In this document: one piece after another, positions 6,537 to 11,235 of the stretch
Layout: each line of letters begins with the position of its first letter
How positions within the stretch are numbered: the stretch's first letter is position 1
Source: Baffinella frigidus
Taxonomy: Eukaryota > Cryptophyceae > Cryptomonadales > Baffinellaceae
Direction: 5' to 3'
Assembly (NCBI GenBank): GCA_026770585.1
Contig: MU646327.1
Location: forward strand, 163,875-175,109
DNA length: 11,235 nucleotides
The notes under the pieces: model-generated
Databases searched by the model: none
Told to the model about the DNA's origin: nothing
What the model saw: only the letters and a program-made list of their open reading frames with translations
Position numbers and translations under genes: made by a program

Positions 6537-6615
6537 CGGGGGGCGCGCCGCGCTGATCAGCGCCATCGTCCACTGGTGCCTTACCCGCACCGACCTCCTC
6601 CCGCCTCTCGCCTAG
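6499..6615 (+). CDS. Terminal membrane exon of the plus-strand gene
   Basis: After ACCCGCAG the exon is open in phase 0 for 38 codons and ends with TAG. It reads TILAFCHAMWQHTGGRAALI then SAIVHWCLTRTDLLPPLA. Two moderately hydrophobic stretches (TILAFCHAMW; AALISAIVHWCL) fit a third membrane segment and a short tail. The upstream exon's phase matches. The segment around the stop (6587-6617) is repeated exactly at 6791-6821, so the edge echo extends to a terminal exon. An alternative is an earlier donor at CACTG|GTGCCT (6575) with the real C-terminus elsewhere; no suitable following exon was found. Confidence 0.7.
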   Translation, partial: TILAFCHAMWQHTGGRAALISAIVHWCLTRTDLLPPLA

Positions 6616-6821
6616 AGTGAAAGAGGTGACGTTAGGACCCTAGGACCCTAGGACCCTAGGACCCTAGGACCCTAGGACCCTAGGACCCTAAGAACCTGGG
6701 ACCTTAGGACCCTAGGCCCTAGGACCCTAGGACCCTAGGAACCTAGGACCCTAGCAGGACGGGCCTGCCTCGGGTCCGTCCTCACACATAGCACCGACCT
6801 CCTCCCGCCTCTCGCCTAGAG
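6587..6821 (+). repeat. Exact 31-bp repeat of the stop-codon region around a TAGGACCC array
   Basis: GCACCGACCTCCTCCCGCCT and the following 11 bases occur identically at 6587-6617 and 6791-6821. Between them (6633-6755) is an octamer array, TAGGACCC, related to but distinct from the telomere-like heptamer; the same words form the cores of MITE families A and B. Confidence 0.85.
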
Positions 6822-6931
6822 GGGTACCTCGCTCATAAGGAATAGGATAGGACCCTACAGTCGGCATACGCCTAGGGCCCTACGGTGGTCCGGGGGGGGG
6901 GGGGGCAGTTTCTTAGGAGCGAGGTACCCCT
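6820..6931. mobile_element. MITE family A, copy 2
   Basis: Left end GGGGTACCTCGCTCATAAGG (6821-6840) and right end TTTCTTAGGAGCGAGGTACC then CC are inverted relatives. The right half is interrupted by a 14-G run. It directly abuts family B copy 1, and its left border overlaps the 31-bp exon-stop echo. Confidence 0.7.
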
Positions 6932-7033
6932 ATCCCTTAAGTGGCGAGTAGGCTCATACACCCTACGGTAGGGTCCTAGGACCTGCCTAGGGCGAATTAG
7001 GGTGAATATTCACCCTACGGTCACGTAAGGGAC
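6931..7033. mobile_element. MITE family B, copy 1 (degenerate)
   Basis: It matches the reverse complement of the 7847-7952 element over nearly its whole length: ATCCCTTAAGTG start, GAGTAGGCTCATAC, CCTACGGTAGGG, TCCTAGGACCTGCCTAGGGC, and a degraded end GGTCACGTAAGGGA. It contains a perfect 18-bp palindrome, AGGGTGAATATTCACCCT, at 6999-7016. Confidence 0.7.
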
Positions 7034-7342
7034 AGCGTGAGGACATGGCCCAGGACGAGCCCGTCTCGGGCCGTGAGTTCGCAACCTGTTTGCTCGTCCG
7101 GGTGCTCCAAATCGGAGAGACCCGACCGCAAGGCCTCTCTCGCACACTCCGAACATCGACGTTTTCCTCTGTACATAACAAGTCTGTATATAATACATTT
7201 AATTCTAATGAAGGAGCTTACTGCGCGCATGGTGCGTGCATGCCCACCAGACGTGGTCTGGCCTGTGCTGAGCTTGGGGCGGTGCTGCAAGGCTGGGATC
7301 CGCCCAGATGTCGCTGCCCCGCTCCTGAAGCATGCCATTTTG
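7034..7342. other. Spacer between convergent genes
   Basis: Non-repetitive sequence with an AT-richer centre (7165-7215). A 101-codon ORF (7045-7350, plus) and a 137-codon ORF (7021-7434, minus) overlap here. Neither has splice-site support, hydrophobic pattern, recognisable motif or repeat-edge signature, so I call neither a gene. It probably includes the 3' UTR of one or both neighbours. Confidence 0.4.
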
Positions 7343-7413
7343 GTAGCTAGCAAGCCTGCGAGGATCCATCGGGCAGGATGCCCCTGCAGATCCATCGGGC
7401 AGGATGCCCCTGC
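7343..7413 (-). repeat. Two echoes of the fucosyltransferase 3' end
   Basis: On the minus strand 7380-7343 repeats the last codons and stop of the gene (ILPDGSSQAC then TAG, against ILPDGSSQPC then TAG in the real exon). GATCCATCGGGCAGGATGCC and five more bases are then tandemly repeated (7363-7387 and 7389-7413). These lie about 370 bp downstream of the true stop. Confidence 0.75.
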
Positions 7414-7480
7414 CTCGCTCATAAGGAGGTGCACGCCCCCTGGACCCTACAGTAGGCCTATCTACAGCCCTACGTTCCTA
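7414..7480. mobile_element. Partial MITE family A
   Basis: CTCGCTCATAAGGAGGT at 7415 followed by CCCTGGACCCTACAGTAGGC resembles the left half of copy 3, with no matching right terminus. It sits immediately before the full copy at 7481. Confidence 0.55.
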
Positions 7481-7685
7481 CAGGGGTACCTCGCTCATAA
7501 GAAACCGCGCCCCCCTGGGACCCTACAGTAGGCCTATCCCCAGGCCCATGCGGTGGTCCTATCGTAGGCGGTCCTATAGTAGGCCTATCCCTAGGCTAGG
7601 CCCATACGGTGGTCCTAGTAGGCCTATCCCTAGGCCCATACGGTGGTAGGGGGGGGGGCGGTTTCTTATGAGGGAGGTACCCCTG
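7481..7685. mobile_element. MITE family A, copy 3 (expanded core)
   Basis: Left end CAGGGGTACCTCGCTCATAA then GAAACCGC; right end GCGGTTTCTTATGAGGGAGG then TACCCCTG. These are inverted repeats with about two mismatches. The core holds three tandem units of GTAGGCCTATCCCTAGGCCC and a GGTGGTCCTA tail, making this copy about 205 bp against about 121 bp for the copy at 8492. Confidence 0.8.
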
Positions 7686-7715
7686 TCGGGGGTGGCGTGG
7701 GGCGTGTCCCTGTAG

Positions 7716-7805
7716 CTAGCAAGGTTGGGAGGATCCGTCGGGGAGGATGTCGCAGCACATGCGCCAGTGGTAGCACCACGGCCCGTCCACGCTCACGAAC
7801 GGAAC
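7716..7805 (-). CDS. Terminal exon, FUT8-like (GT23-type) fucosyltransferase
   Basis: On the minus strand, after GGGCAG, the exon reads VPFVSVDGPWCYHWRMCC then DILPDGSSQPC and TAG, 29 codons in phase 0. It joins directly to the exon ending at 8640 to give HRRL-VPFVSVDGPW. A cysteine/tryptophan-rich end after the FVGHFASNLSR motif fits what I recall of algal FUT8-like proteins, but that comparison is from memory. Two echoes of the exon start (7956-7984 and 8312-8338) lie upstream in the intron and two echoes of the end lie downstream. Confidence 0.75.
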   Translation of the reverse strand, partial: VPFVSVDGPWCYHWRMCCDILPDGSSQPC

Positions 7806-7830
7806 CTGCCCAGGTTCACCACACGCGTTA

Positions 7831-7849
7831 CAGGGGTACCTCGCTCATA
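7831..7849. mobile_element. Solo terminus of MITE family A split by a family B element
   Basis: CAGGGGTACCTCGCTCATA matches the left end of the full family A copies exactly, but the family B element begins immediately at 7847. No family A right end follows. Confidence 0.65.
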
Positions 7850-7952
7850 TCCCTTAAGTGACCAACGGGCAAATAATCGCCCGTGGAAGCCCTAGGCAGG
7901 TCCTAGGGCCCTACGGTAGGGCGTATGAGCCTACTGGTCACTTAAGGGATAT
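7847..7952. mobile_element. MITE family B, copy 2 (intact ends)
   Basis: A 106-bp element with perfect 18-bp inverted termini, ATATCCCTTAAGTGACCA. Inside are CGGGC-AAATAATC-GCCCG and the GCCCTAGGCAGGTCCTAGGG core. Opposite orientation to the copy at 6931-7033, which differs mainly at its ends and in the small internal hairpin. It lies in the last intron of the fucosyltransferase gene. Confidence 0.8.
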
Positions 7953-8057
7953 ACGGCCCGTCGACGCTCACCAACGGAACCTGCGCGATTCACCACATGC
8001 GTTACTCGCCACCCACGTTACGCGATTCACCGCACGCGTTACTCGCCACACACGTTA

Positions 8058-8245
8058 CAGGGGTGTCTGGGCTGTAAGAACACGGGTGCTCCGACATCGG
8101 GCGGTGTCTGTTTTCTTAAATTAGTACCAGAGGGTTGACTAAACGCAAGATTTAGTCAACCCTCTGGTACTAACTTCAAAAAACAGGGGGCCCAAATCCG
8201 GTCTGTGTTCTTAAGTTCTGGTTTCTTATCGCCATGATACCCCTG
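8058..8245. mobile_element. Divergent family A-like element with a nested hairpin
   Basis: It begins CAGGGGT and ends ACCCCTG, with TAAGAA and TTTCTTA subterminal words in inverted positions as in family A. TTA precedes and TAC follows, compatible with a TA duplication. The middle is occupied by the 53-bp perfect hairpin at 8121-8173 and its imperfectly complementary flanks. Confidence 0.55.
8121..8173. repeat. Perfect 53-bp hairpin
   Basis: A 23-bp stem (starting TTAGTACCAGAGGGTTGACT) is followed by the 7-nt loop CGCAAGA and the exact complement. Weaker pairing continues outside (CTGTTTT with AAAACAG). A perfect stem of this length shows either very recent origin or selection; it could be a foldback MITE or a small-RNA precursor. 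Confidence 0.85.
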
Positions 8246-8491
8246 TACTCGATTCACCACACGCGTTACCCAGGCCGCGATTCATCACACGGGTTAGCTC
8301 ACAACAACGGTCCGCCCACACTCCGGAACGGAACCTGCGCGATGCATGCTGCGATTCACCACATTCACATTATCAGAAAAGATACGCAATCAAAATAGTG
8401 TCACGAACAGAAACTGGTAACGTTACTCGAAACCAGCTCGCGGTTCACCACACGGGCGACTCGCAAAACGTGTGCGTCACGCCGCAGGATA

Positions 8492-8612
8492 CAGGGGTAC
8501 CTCGCTCATAATAAAGCGTCCCTCCTTACCTAGGACCCTACGGTAGGCCTATGCTTAGGGCCCTAGGGTGGTCCTAGGGGGGGGGCGGTTTCTTATGAGT
8601 GAAGTACCCCTG
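8492..8612. mobile_element. MITE family A, copy 4 (compact)
   Basis: A 121-bp element with ends CAGGGGTACCTCGCTCATAA and TTATGAGTGAAGTACCCCTG, inverted repeats with two mismatches. Its core is CCTAGGACCCTACGGTAGGC and onward. Flanks read GGATA and AGATA. It lies just downstream of the donor of the 8744-8640 exon. Confidence 0.8.
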
Positions 8613-8639
8613 AGATAGTTTTGGTGACGGGGCTAATAC

Positions 8640-8744
8640 CAGGCGGCGGTGAAAGAGGGCGGAGAGGAGGTAGGCCAGCCGCGAGAGGTTTGACGCAAAA
8701 TGCCCCACGAACGCGTCCGCGTGACTCATGAGCGTCACGTCCAA
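8640..8744 (-). CDS. Exon with the FUT8-like C-terminal motif
   Basis: Exactly 35 codons in phase 0 between CTGACAG and CTG|GTATTA on the minus strand: LDVTLMSHADAFVGHFASNL then SRLAYLLSALFHRRL. This resembles the third conserved motif of GT23/FUT8-type fucosyltransferases, a (Q/H)AD.fV...SS...R.AYE-type signature near the nucleotide-sugar site. The Ser-Asn-Leu-Ser-Arg core is present. The first 30 or so coding bases plus the acceptor are duplicated exactly upstream at 8893-8933. This is the strongest functional clue in the window. Confidence 0.85.
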
Positions 8745-8933
8745 CTGTCAGCAGTCCGCATTGTCAGCAAGGGCCGCCCACACCGCGGGGTAGGGACGGG
8801 CGGCGCCAGGTCACGAGGTGGTCACGAGGCTCATGCGCCCCCATTAACCGACGGGTAGCGTTCTGCGGCCAAATGCTAAGAGGGCCGCCCAGGAACGCGT
8901 CCGCGTGACTCATGAGCGTCACGTCCAACTGTC
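8709..8933 (-). repeat. Exact 41-bp duplication of the motif exon start
   Basis: Bases 8709-8749 and 8893-8933 are identical and include the acceptor AG and the codons for LDVTLMSHADAF. In the upstream (echo) copy the frame then reads LGGPS and stops, so splicing to the echo would give a truncated protein. Between the copies, GGTCACGAGG is repeated at 8810-8830. Confidence 0.9.
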
Positions 8934-9022
8934 CGGTGTCAGCACGGGCTGAATTATTTAGCGTTGACGACCTGGCGAAGGGGCAGGTAGGGGGGGGGGG
9001 AGAGGAGGAGGGGGAAGGTCAC

Positions 9023-9071
9023 CATGGTCGCGAGCGCCAGTTCCTTGGCGTCCACCTCCCCCCTCCCCAGC
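9023..9071 (-). CDS. 49-nt exon, FUT8-like fucosyltransferase
   Basis: Between GTGCAG and ATG|GTGACC on the minus strand this exon gives one base completing a Lys codon, then LGRGEVDAKELALATM, ending in phase 0. It was predicted from phase: the exon at 10180-10074 ends in phase 2 and the next starts in phase 0, and this is the only segment found that satisfies both. The resulting LALATM-LDVTLMSHAD is a natural amphipathic lead into the FVG motif. It is slightly less certain than its neighbours because it is short. Confidence 0.65.
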
Positions 9072-9273
9072 CTGCACCAACATCCAAACGGAATCAAACA
9101 ACATTCTTATCCAAACAGAATCAAAAAAAACTCGTATGCAGATCCTATATTCGAATATTTAACAATGTTTTTGTGTTTAGAAACGCCGCAGTCAGAAGAC
9201 TCACGGCAGAAGGACACTAGGCTGATGATCCTCTCAGCAGCGAGCGAGGACCTTTTCGCCTTGAATTCAAGGT

Positions 9274-9352
9274 GAAATTGCGGTTAGGTTCCAGGGCAAT
9301 GGATAAGATTCTAGTACAAATCGTATAGATGGACTGTGTCCGTGAAGCCCCT
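9274..9352 (+). repeat. Copy of the 5157-5235 segment
   Basis: GGTTAGGTTCCAGGGCA.TGG and ATAAGATTCTAGTACAAATC, followed by ATGGACTGT.TCCGTGA, recur in the same plus orientation at about 90% identity in introns of the two convergent genes. At 5157 the copy begins exactly where the 45-bp exon echo ends. Confidence 0.8.
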
Positions 9353-9497
9353 GCTAAGTTGGCTGGTAAGTGGAACAACCAGAAGAGCAACCGCTCTTCC
9401 TCGGGTTCTGTGAGAGGCTCCCACATGACCTGTCTGGCCAGGCTCGCGTCCAGTGCCTCGACCGTCCCATCCAAACATGATCCAACAACATGTATGT

Positions 9498-9793
9498 GTG
9501 TATCCAACACATGCACCAAAGGTGGGGAAAGGAAGCGCAGACTGGTGTTCAAGCCACGCATCATTTCCCGTGCATCCGTCTCCGGTCAATTAATAAATGC
9601 AACAAAGGTTTCGCCCACTCAATGTGGCAGCACACTGAGGGAGCCTGTTCAACACATGCACGAACGGTGAAGAGAAAGCGCGTTCAGATCGTGCGCGGGT
9701 ATATCCAATACGTGTACCAAAGGGTAGGGGGGAAGCGTTTTCAGACCGGTGTTCAAGCCAGGCGTCATTCCCGGTGCATCCGTCCTCCAGCCG
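9498..9793 (-). repeat. Imperfect tandem repeats, about 90 bp
   Basis: TCCAACACATGCACCAAAGG...GTTCAAGCCACGCATCATTT...CCGTGCATCCGTC (9499-9583) recurs at 9702-9793 with substitutions (TCCAATACGTGTACCAAAGG...), and its first half a third time at 9648-9699. No conserved product identified. Confidence 0.7.
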
Positions 9794-10073
9794 CGTTCCG
9801 TCGTCTCCTTTCTCAGGGTGTCTGCTTCAGGGGTTATGGTTGAGCGTCCCGCGCGATCAGACCCACACCAGCTCCTCCTCGCTCCCACCCAAAGGGGGAG
9901 GCAATTTTTGAGCGGGAGGCGATTTACTATAAAGAAAACAGCAATTCGAGTTACGGGAACAGACCGTGTGTCAGACAGGGGAGTCACTCCTCCACACGGT
10001 CACATGCCGCATGCAGGCAGGGCGGTTCAGGGTGTAGGGTGTGGGGCGCGGGAGGGGGGGCAAGGGATCGGAC

Positions 10074-10180
10074 TTGCGGCGGCAGGCGAGGATAGAGTTC
10101 TCGAGGGCAGAGCGGTTGAAGCCTTCTTCGATCGAGATGAACGTCAGGTCGCCCGCCAGCGCGCGCAGCTGCCCCATCAC
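10074..10180 (-). CDS. Exon linking the ATD and FVG motifs, FUT8-like fucosyltransferase
   Basis: After CCCTGCAG the minus strand reads VMGQLRALAGDLTFISIEEG then FNRSALENSILACRR plus two bases, to CAA|GTCCGA. The join to the previous exon gives VFVATDSPE-VMGQLRALAGDLTFIS, which parallels FUT8's ATDDP-helix-strand order, and the FNRSALENS stretch corresponds to the N/R...ENS region between the two FUT8 motifs. The acceptor edge is echoed at 10231-10247. The donor is weak (GTCCGA); a GC donor, CC|GCAAGT, overlaps it but gives the wrong phase. Confidence 0.75.
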
Positions 10181-10764
10181 CTGCAGGGGTTAGGGCTTAG
10201 GGTGTGTTTTCCGCTCCAAAAATGACAGATTGCCCCATCACCTACAGTCGAATACGGTCCGTACTTCAGTCATGGATGGACTCGAAAATTTCCTCGAATA
10301 CAGGGTTACACACGCGGTCCTAGGAGCAGTAGGCCTACCGCAGTCCAATTCCGCACGAAAACTTCCCTAAGTTCGAGGTGTTTCCGGTCTAGATCTTGAG
10401 AATTGCGTGGCTATCCTCCGGATTTAACCTAGCAACGCATCGAGTTGATTACAAAAGGCTCTAGGACTTGGTATACCAGGATCACTTTCCAGAAGGCTCT
10501 AGGACCTGTTTACAGGGACTTCACAAGGTTAATAAAGAAGAAGAAGAAGAAGAAGAAGAAAAAAAGGGGAAAAAAAGAAAACGAAGAAGAAGGTACCTTC
10601 TTCGTGGATTAGGTCGTCCACCCTCAGCTCAGAGAGGGTTGTGTACTGTGAAGCAAGCAGTTGACGAGGACTACATCGAGCGTACCTCGGGGCTGGTATC
10701 TCTGCAACAACCTGGATTTCGTGATTTCATGGGTGTCCAAAAAAAATCATAGTCATAAAGGTAC
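10181..10764 (-). other. Intron with edge echoes and a purine tract
   Basis: From the gene's 5' side: an echo of the previous exon's end and donor (GTACCTCGGGGCTG at 10682-10695, identical to 10761-10774), a perfect 18-bp palindrome GAAGAAGGTACCTTCTTC (10586-10603), a (GAA)n/A-G purine tract (10529-10590), tandem AAGGCTCTAGGAC words (10455 and 10492), and an echo of the next exon's acceptor (10231-10247). Just upstream of the real acceptor is CCCTAAGCCCTAACCCC, a telomere-like patch serving as the pyrimidine tract. Confidence 0.6.
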
Positions 10765-10850
10765 CTCGGGGCTGTCGGTGGCGACAAAGACGCGGCGAAT
10801 CCCGTACCTCTCTGCCATGCTCCGCGCCGCCGCCAGGTTCTCCTCAACCC
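10765..10850 (-). CDS. Exon with the ATDSPE motif, FUT8-like fucosyltransferase (5'-most in window)
   Basis: After CCCCTAG, the minus strand gives two bases completing a codon, then VEENLAAARSMAERYGIRRV and FVATDSPE, 28 codons, ending phase 0 at GAG|GTACCT. A helix followed by (V/I)FVATD.PE is the hallmark of the second conserved region of FUT8/GT23 enzymes (VYLATDDP in mammals), part of the Rossmann-like donor domain. The catalytic basic motif expected upstream must lie past 11235. Start and end both have echoes (11015-11031; 10682-10695). The long ORF that runs upstream to 11217 is translated repeat (NPQPSTL) and is rejected as coding. Confidence 0.8.
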
Positions 10851-11143
10851 CTAGGGGTTTGGGTTGAGGGTTGAGGGGTTTGGGTGTCAGGGTTTGGGTT
10901 GAGGTTTGAGGGGTGAGGGTTGAGAGTTGAGGGTTGAGGGTGTAGGGTGTAGGGTTTAGGGTGTAGGGTGTAGGGTGTAGGGGCGTGGGTTGAGGGATGA
11001 GGGATGAGGGTTGAGGTTCTCCTCCACCCCTGAATGCAATGACACGCCCCAACTTAACGCTTGGGTTTTCGGGTTTGGGGTGTAGGGTGCAGGGTTTAGG
11101 GTTTAGGGTGTTGGGTTGAGGATTGAGGGTTGAGGGTTGAGGT

Positions 11144-11210
<67 letters not shown>

Positions 11211-11235
11211 GGTTCATGGTTGAGGGTTGAGGGTT
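10851..11235 (-). repeat. Intron of CCCTCAA/CCCTAAA repeats, C-rich on the minus (sense) strand
   Basis: GGGTTGA and GGGTGTA heptamers run from 10855 to 11013 and from 11064 to the window end, with CCCTCAA becoming nearly perfect after 11120. They are interrupted only by 11014-11063, which holds the echo of the ATD exon start (GGTTCTCCTCCACCCCT, 11015-11031). The polarity is opposite to that in the plus-strand gene's introns. Confidence 0.85.

Larger units (their letters stand above)
7781..8338 (-). repeat. Three copies of the last exon's acceptor and start
   Basis: Minus-strand GCAGGTTCCGTTCGTGAGCG then TGGACGGGC (7809-7781, real) is echoed at 7984-7956 (GCAGGTTCCGTTGGTGAGCG) and 8338-8312 (GCAGGTTCCGTTCCGGAGTG). 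All keep the CAG acceptor; only the first leads into the open exon. Confidence 0.8.
7810..8463 (-). repeat. Dispersed GCGATTCACCACACGCGTTAC repeats
   Basis: About seven irregular copies of a 20-25-bp unit (plus-strand GATTCACCACACGCGTTAC, often followed by TCGCCAC) lie at about 7813, 7987, 8023, 8252, 8280, 8352 and 8441. Some are tandem, others interrupted by elements. Spacing and sequence are too irregular for a CRISPR array. Sense-strand copies contain GTAACG, a weak donor-like word. Confidence 0.65.
9072..10073 (-). other. Large intron with shared and triplicated segments
   Basis: This 1,002-nt intron starts with the weak donor GTCCGA and ends GTGCAG. It contains a purine/AT-rich stretch (9080-9180), a copy (9274-9352) of the segment at 5157-5235, a fifth copy of the other gene's last-exon start (9613-9635), a tandem family at 9498-9793 and a short telomere-like patch at 10028-10050. 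ORFs across 9217-9564 and 9649-9987 (minus) lack compatible splice sites and are treated as chance. Confidence 0.5.

Noticed and set aside
4410-6615. Naming the membrane protein TMEM107-like
   Set aside because: The resemblance (Pro-Arg-aromatic first segment, a His...Trp third segment) is loose, loop lengths differ and no diagnostic motif is present.
7021-7434. Overlapping ORFs of 101 (plus) and 137 (minus) codons between the genes
   Set aside because: No splice, motif or compositional support; the minus one runs into the duplicated 3'-end echoes, so it is probably chance.
7810-8463. Regularly recurring GATTCACCACACGCGTTAC units that look CRISPR-like
   Set aside because: Spacing is irregular, copies are degraded, some are directly tandem, and the context is a eukaryotic intron.
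9217-9564. Minus-strand ORF containing DASLARQVMWEPLTEPEEER
   Set aside because: It looks partly protein-like, but sits within an intron whose flanking exons already match in phase via 9071-9023, and part of it is a tandem repeat. Kept only as a remote alternative exon.
10753-11217. 154-codon minus-strand ORF rich in NPQPSTL repeats
   Set aside because: Only the last part (10850-10765) looks like protein. The rest is the translated CCCTCAA heptamer, and a CCCCTAG acceptor separates the two.

Overview
This is nuclear DNA of a eukaryote, most likely a microalga. The evidence is many short exons (27-119 nt) with GT-AG borders, introns filled with degenerate plant/algal-type telomere-like heptamers (CCCTAAA/TTTAGGG), long microsatellites and several small inverted-repeat elements. 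There are no bacterial-style operons, RNA genes or CRISPR arrays. A TTTAGGG-type motif with moderately GC-rich exons fits a green alga or another alga with Arabidopsis-type telomeres; the lineage is inference and not secure. Most long ORFs are artefacts of translating 7-nt repeats, because a 7-nt unit with no stop in one frame stays open.

Two genes point at each other. The plus-strand gene (about 1-6615) is reconstructed from exons at 1-279, 588-630, 887-944, 1628-1724, 1833-1859, 2042-2106, a 31-nt mini-exon in two copies (2503-2533 or 2698-2728), 3385-3466, 4410-4528, 5270-5365 and 6499-6615 (TAG stop). Splice phases agree at all but one junction; at least one exon between 3466 and 4410 is unresolved. 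The product has a hydrophilic, disordered-looking N-terminal part and three strongly hydrophobic C-terminal exons, so it is probably a multi-pass membrane protein of unknown family.

The minus-strand gene (from beyond 11235 down to 7716) is the C-terminal part of a FUT8-like (GT23-type) fucosyltransferase. Its exons are 10850-10765, 10180-10074, 9071-9023, 8744-8640 and 7805-7716 (TAG stop). All four internal junctions are phase-compatible, and the joined protein carries the ATDSPE motif and the ADAFVGHFASNLSR motif in the order expected for this superfamily.

The most unusual feature is an architecture shared by both genes. Nearly every exon edge has one or more same-orientation partial copies ('echoes') of 14-45 bp lying just outside the exon in the adjoining intron or 3' flank. 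They are separated from the real edge by telomere-like repeats, microsatellites or small inverted-repeat elements. Echoes carry the splice site with them, so many introns hold decoy acceptors or donors. The telomere-like repeats are always C-rich on the sense strand of the gene that contains them, and they switch strand with the gene. This looks like a record of repeated break repair, or of intron gain and expansion by local duplication with filler. Between and inside the genes lie at least five families of small inverted-repeat (MITE-like) elements, including one perfect 53-bp hairpin nested in another element.
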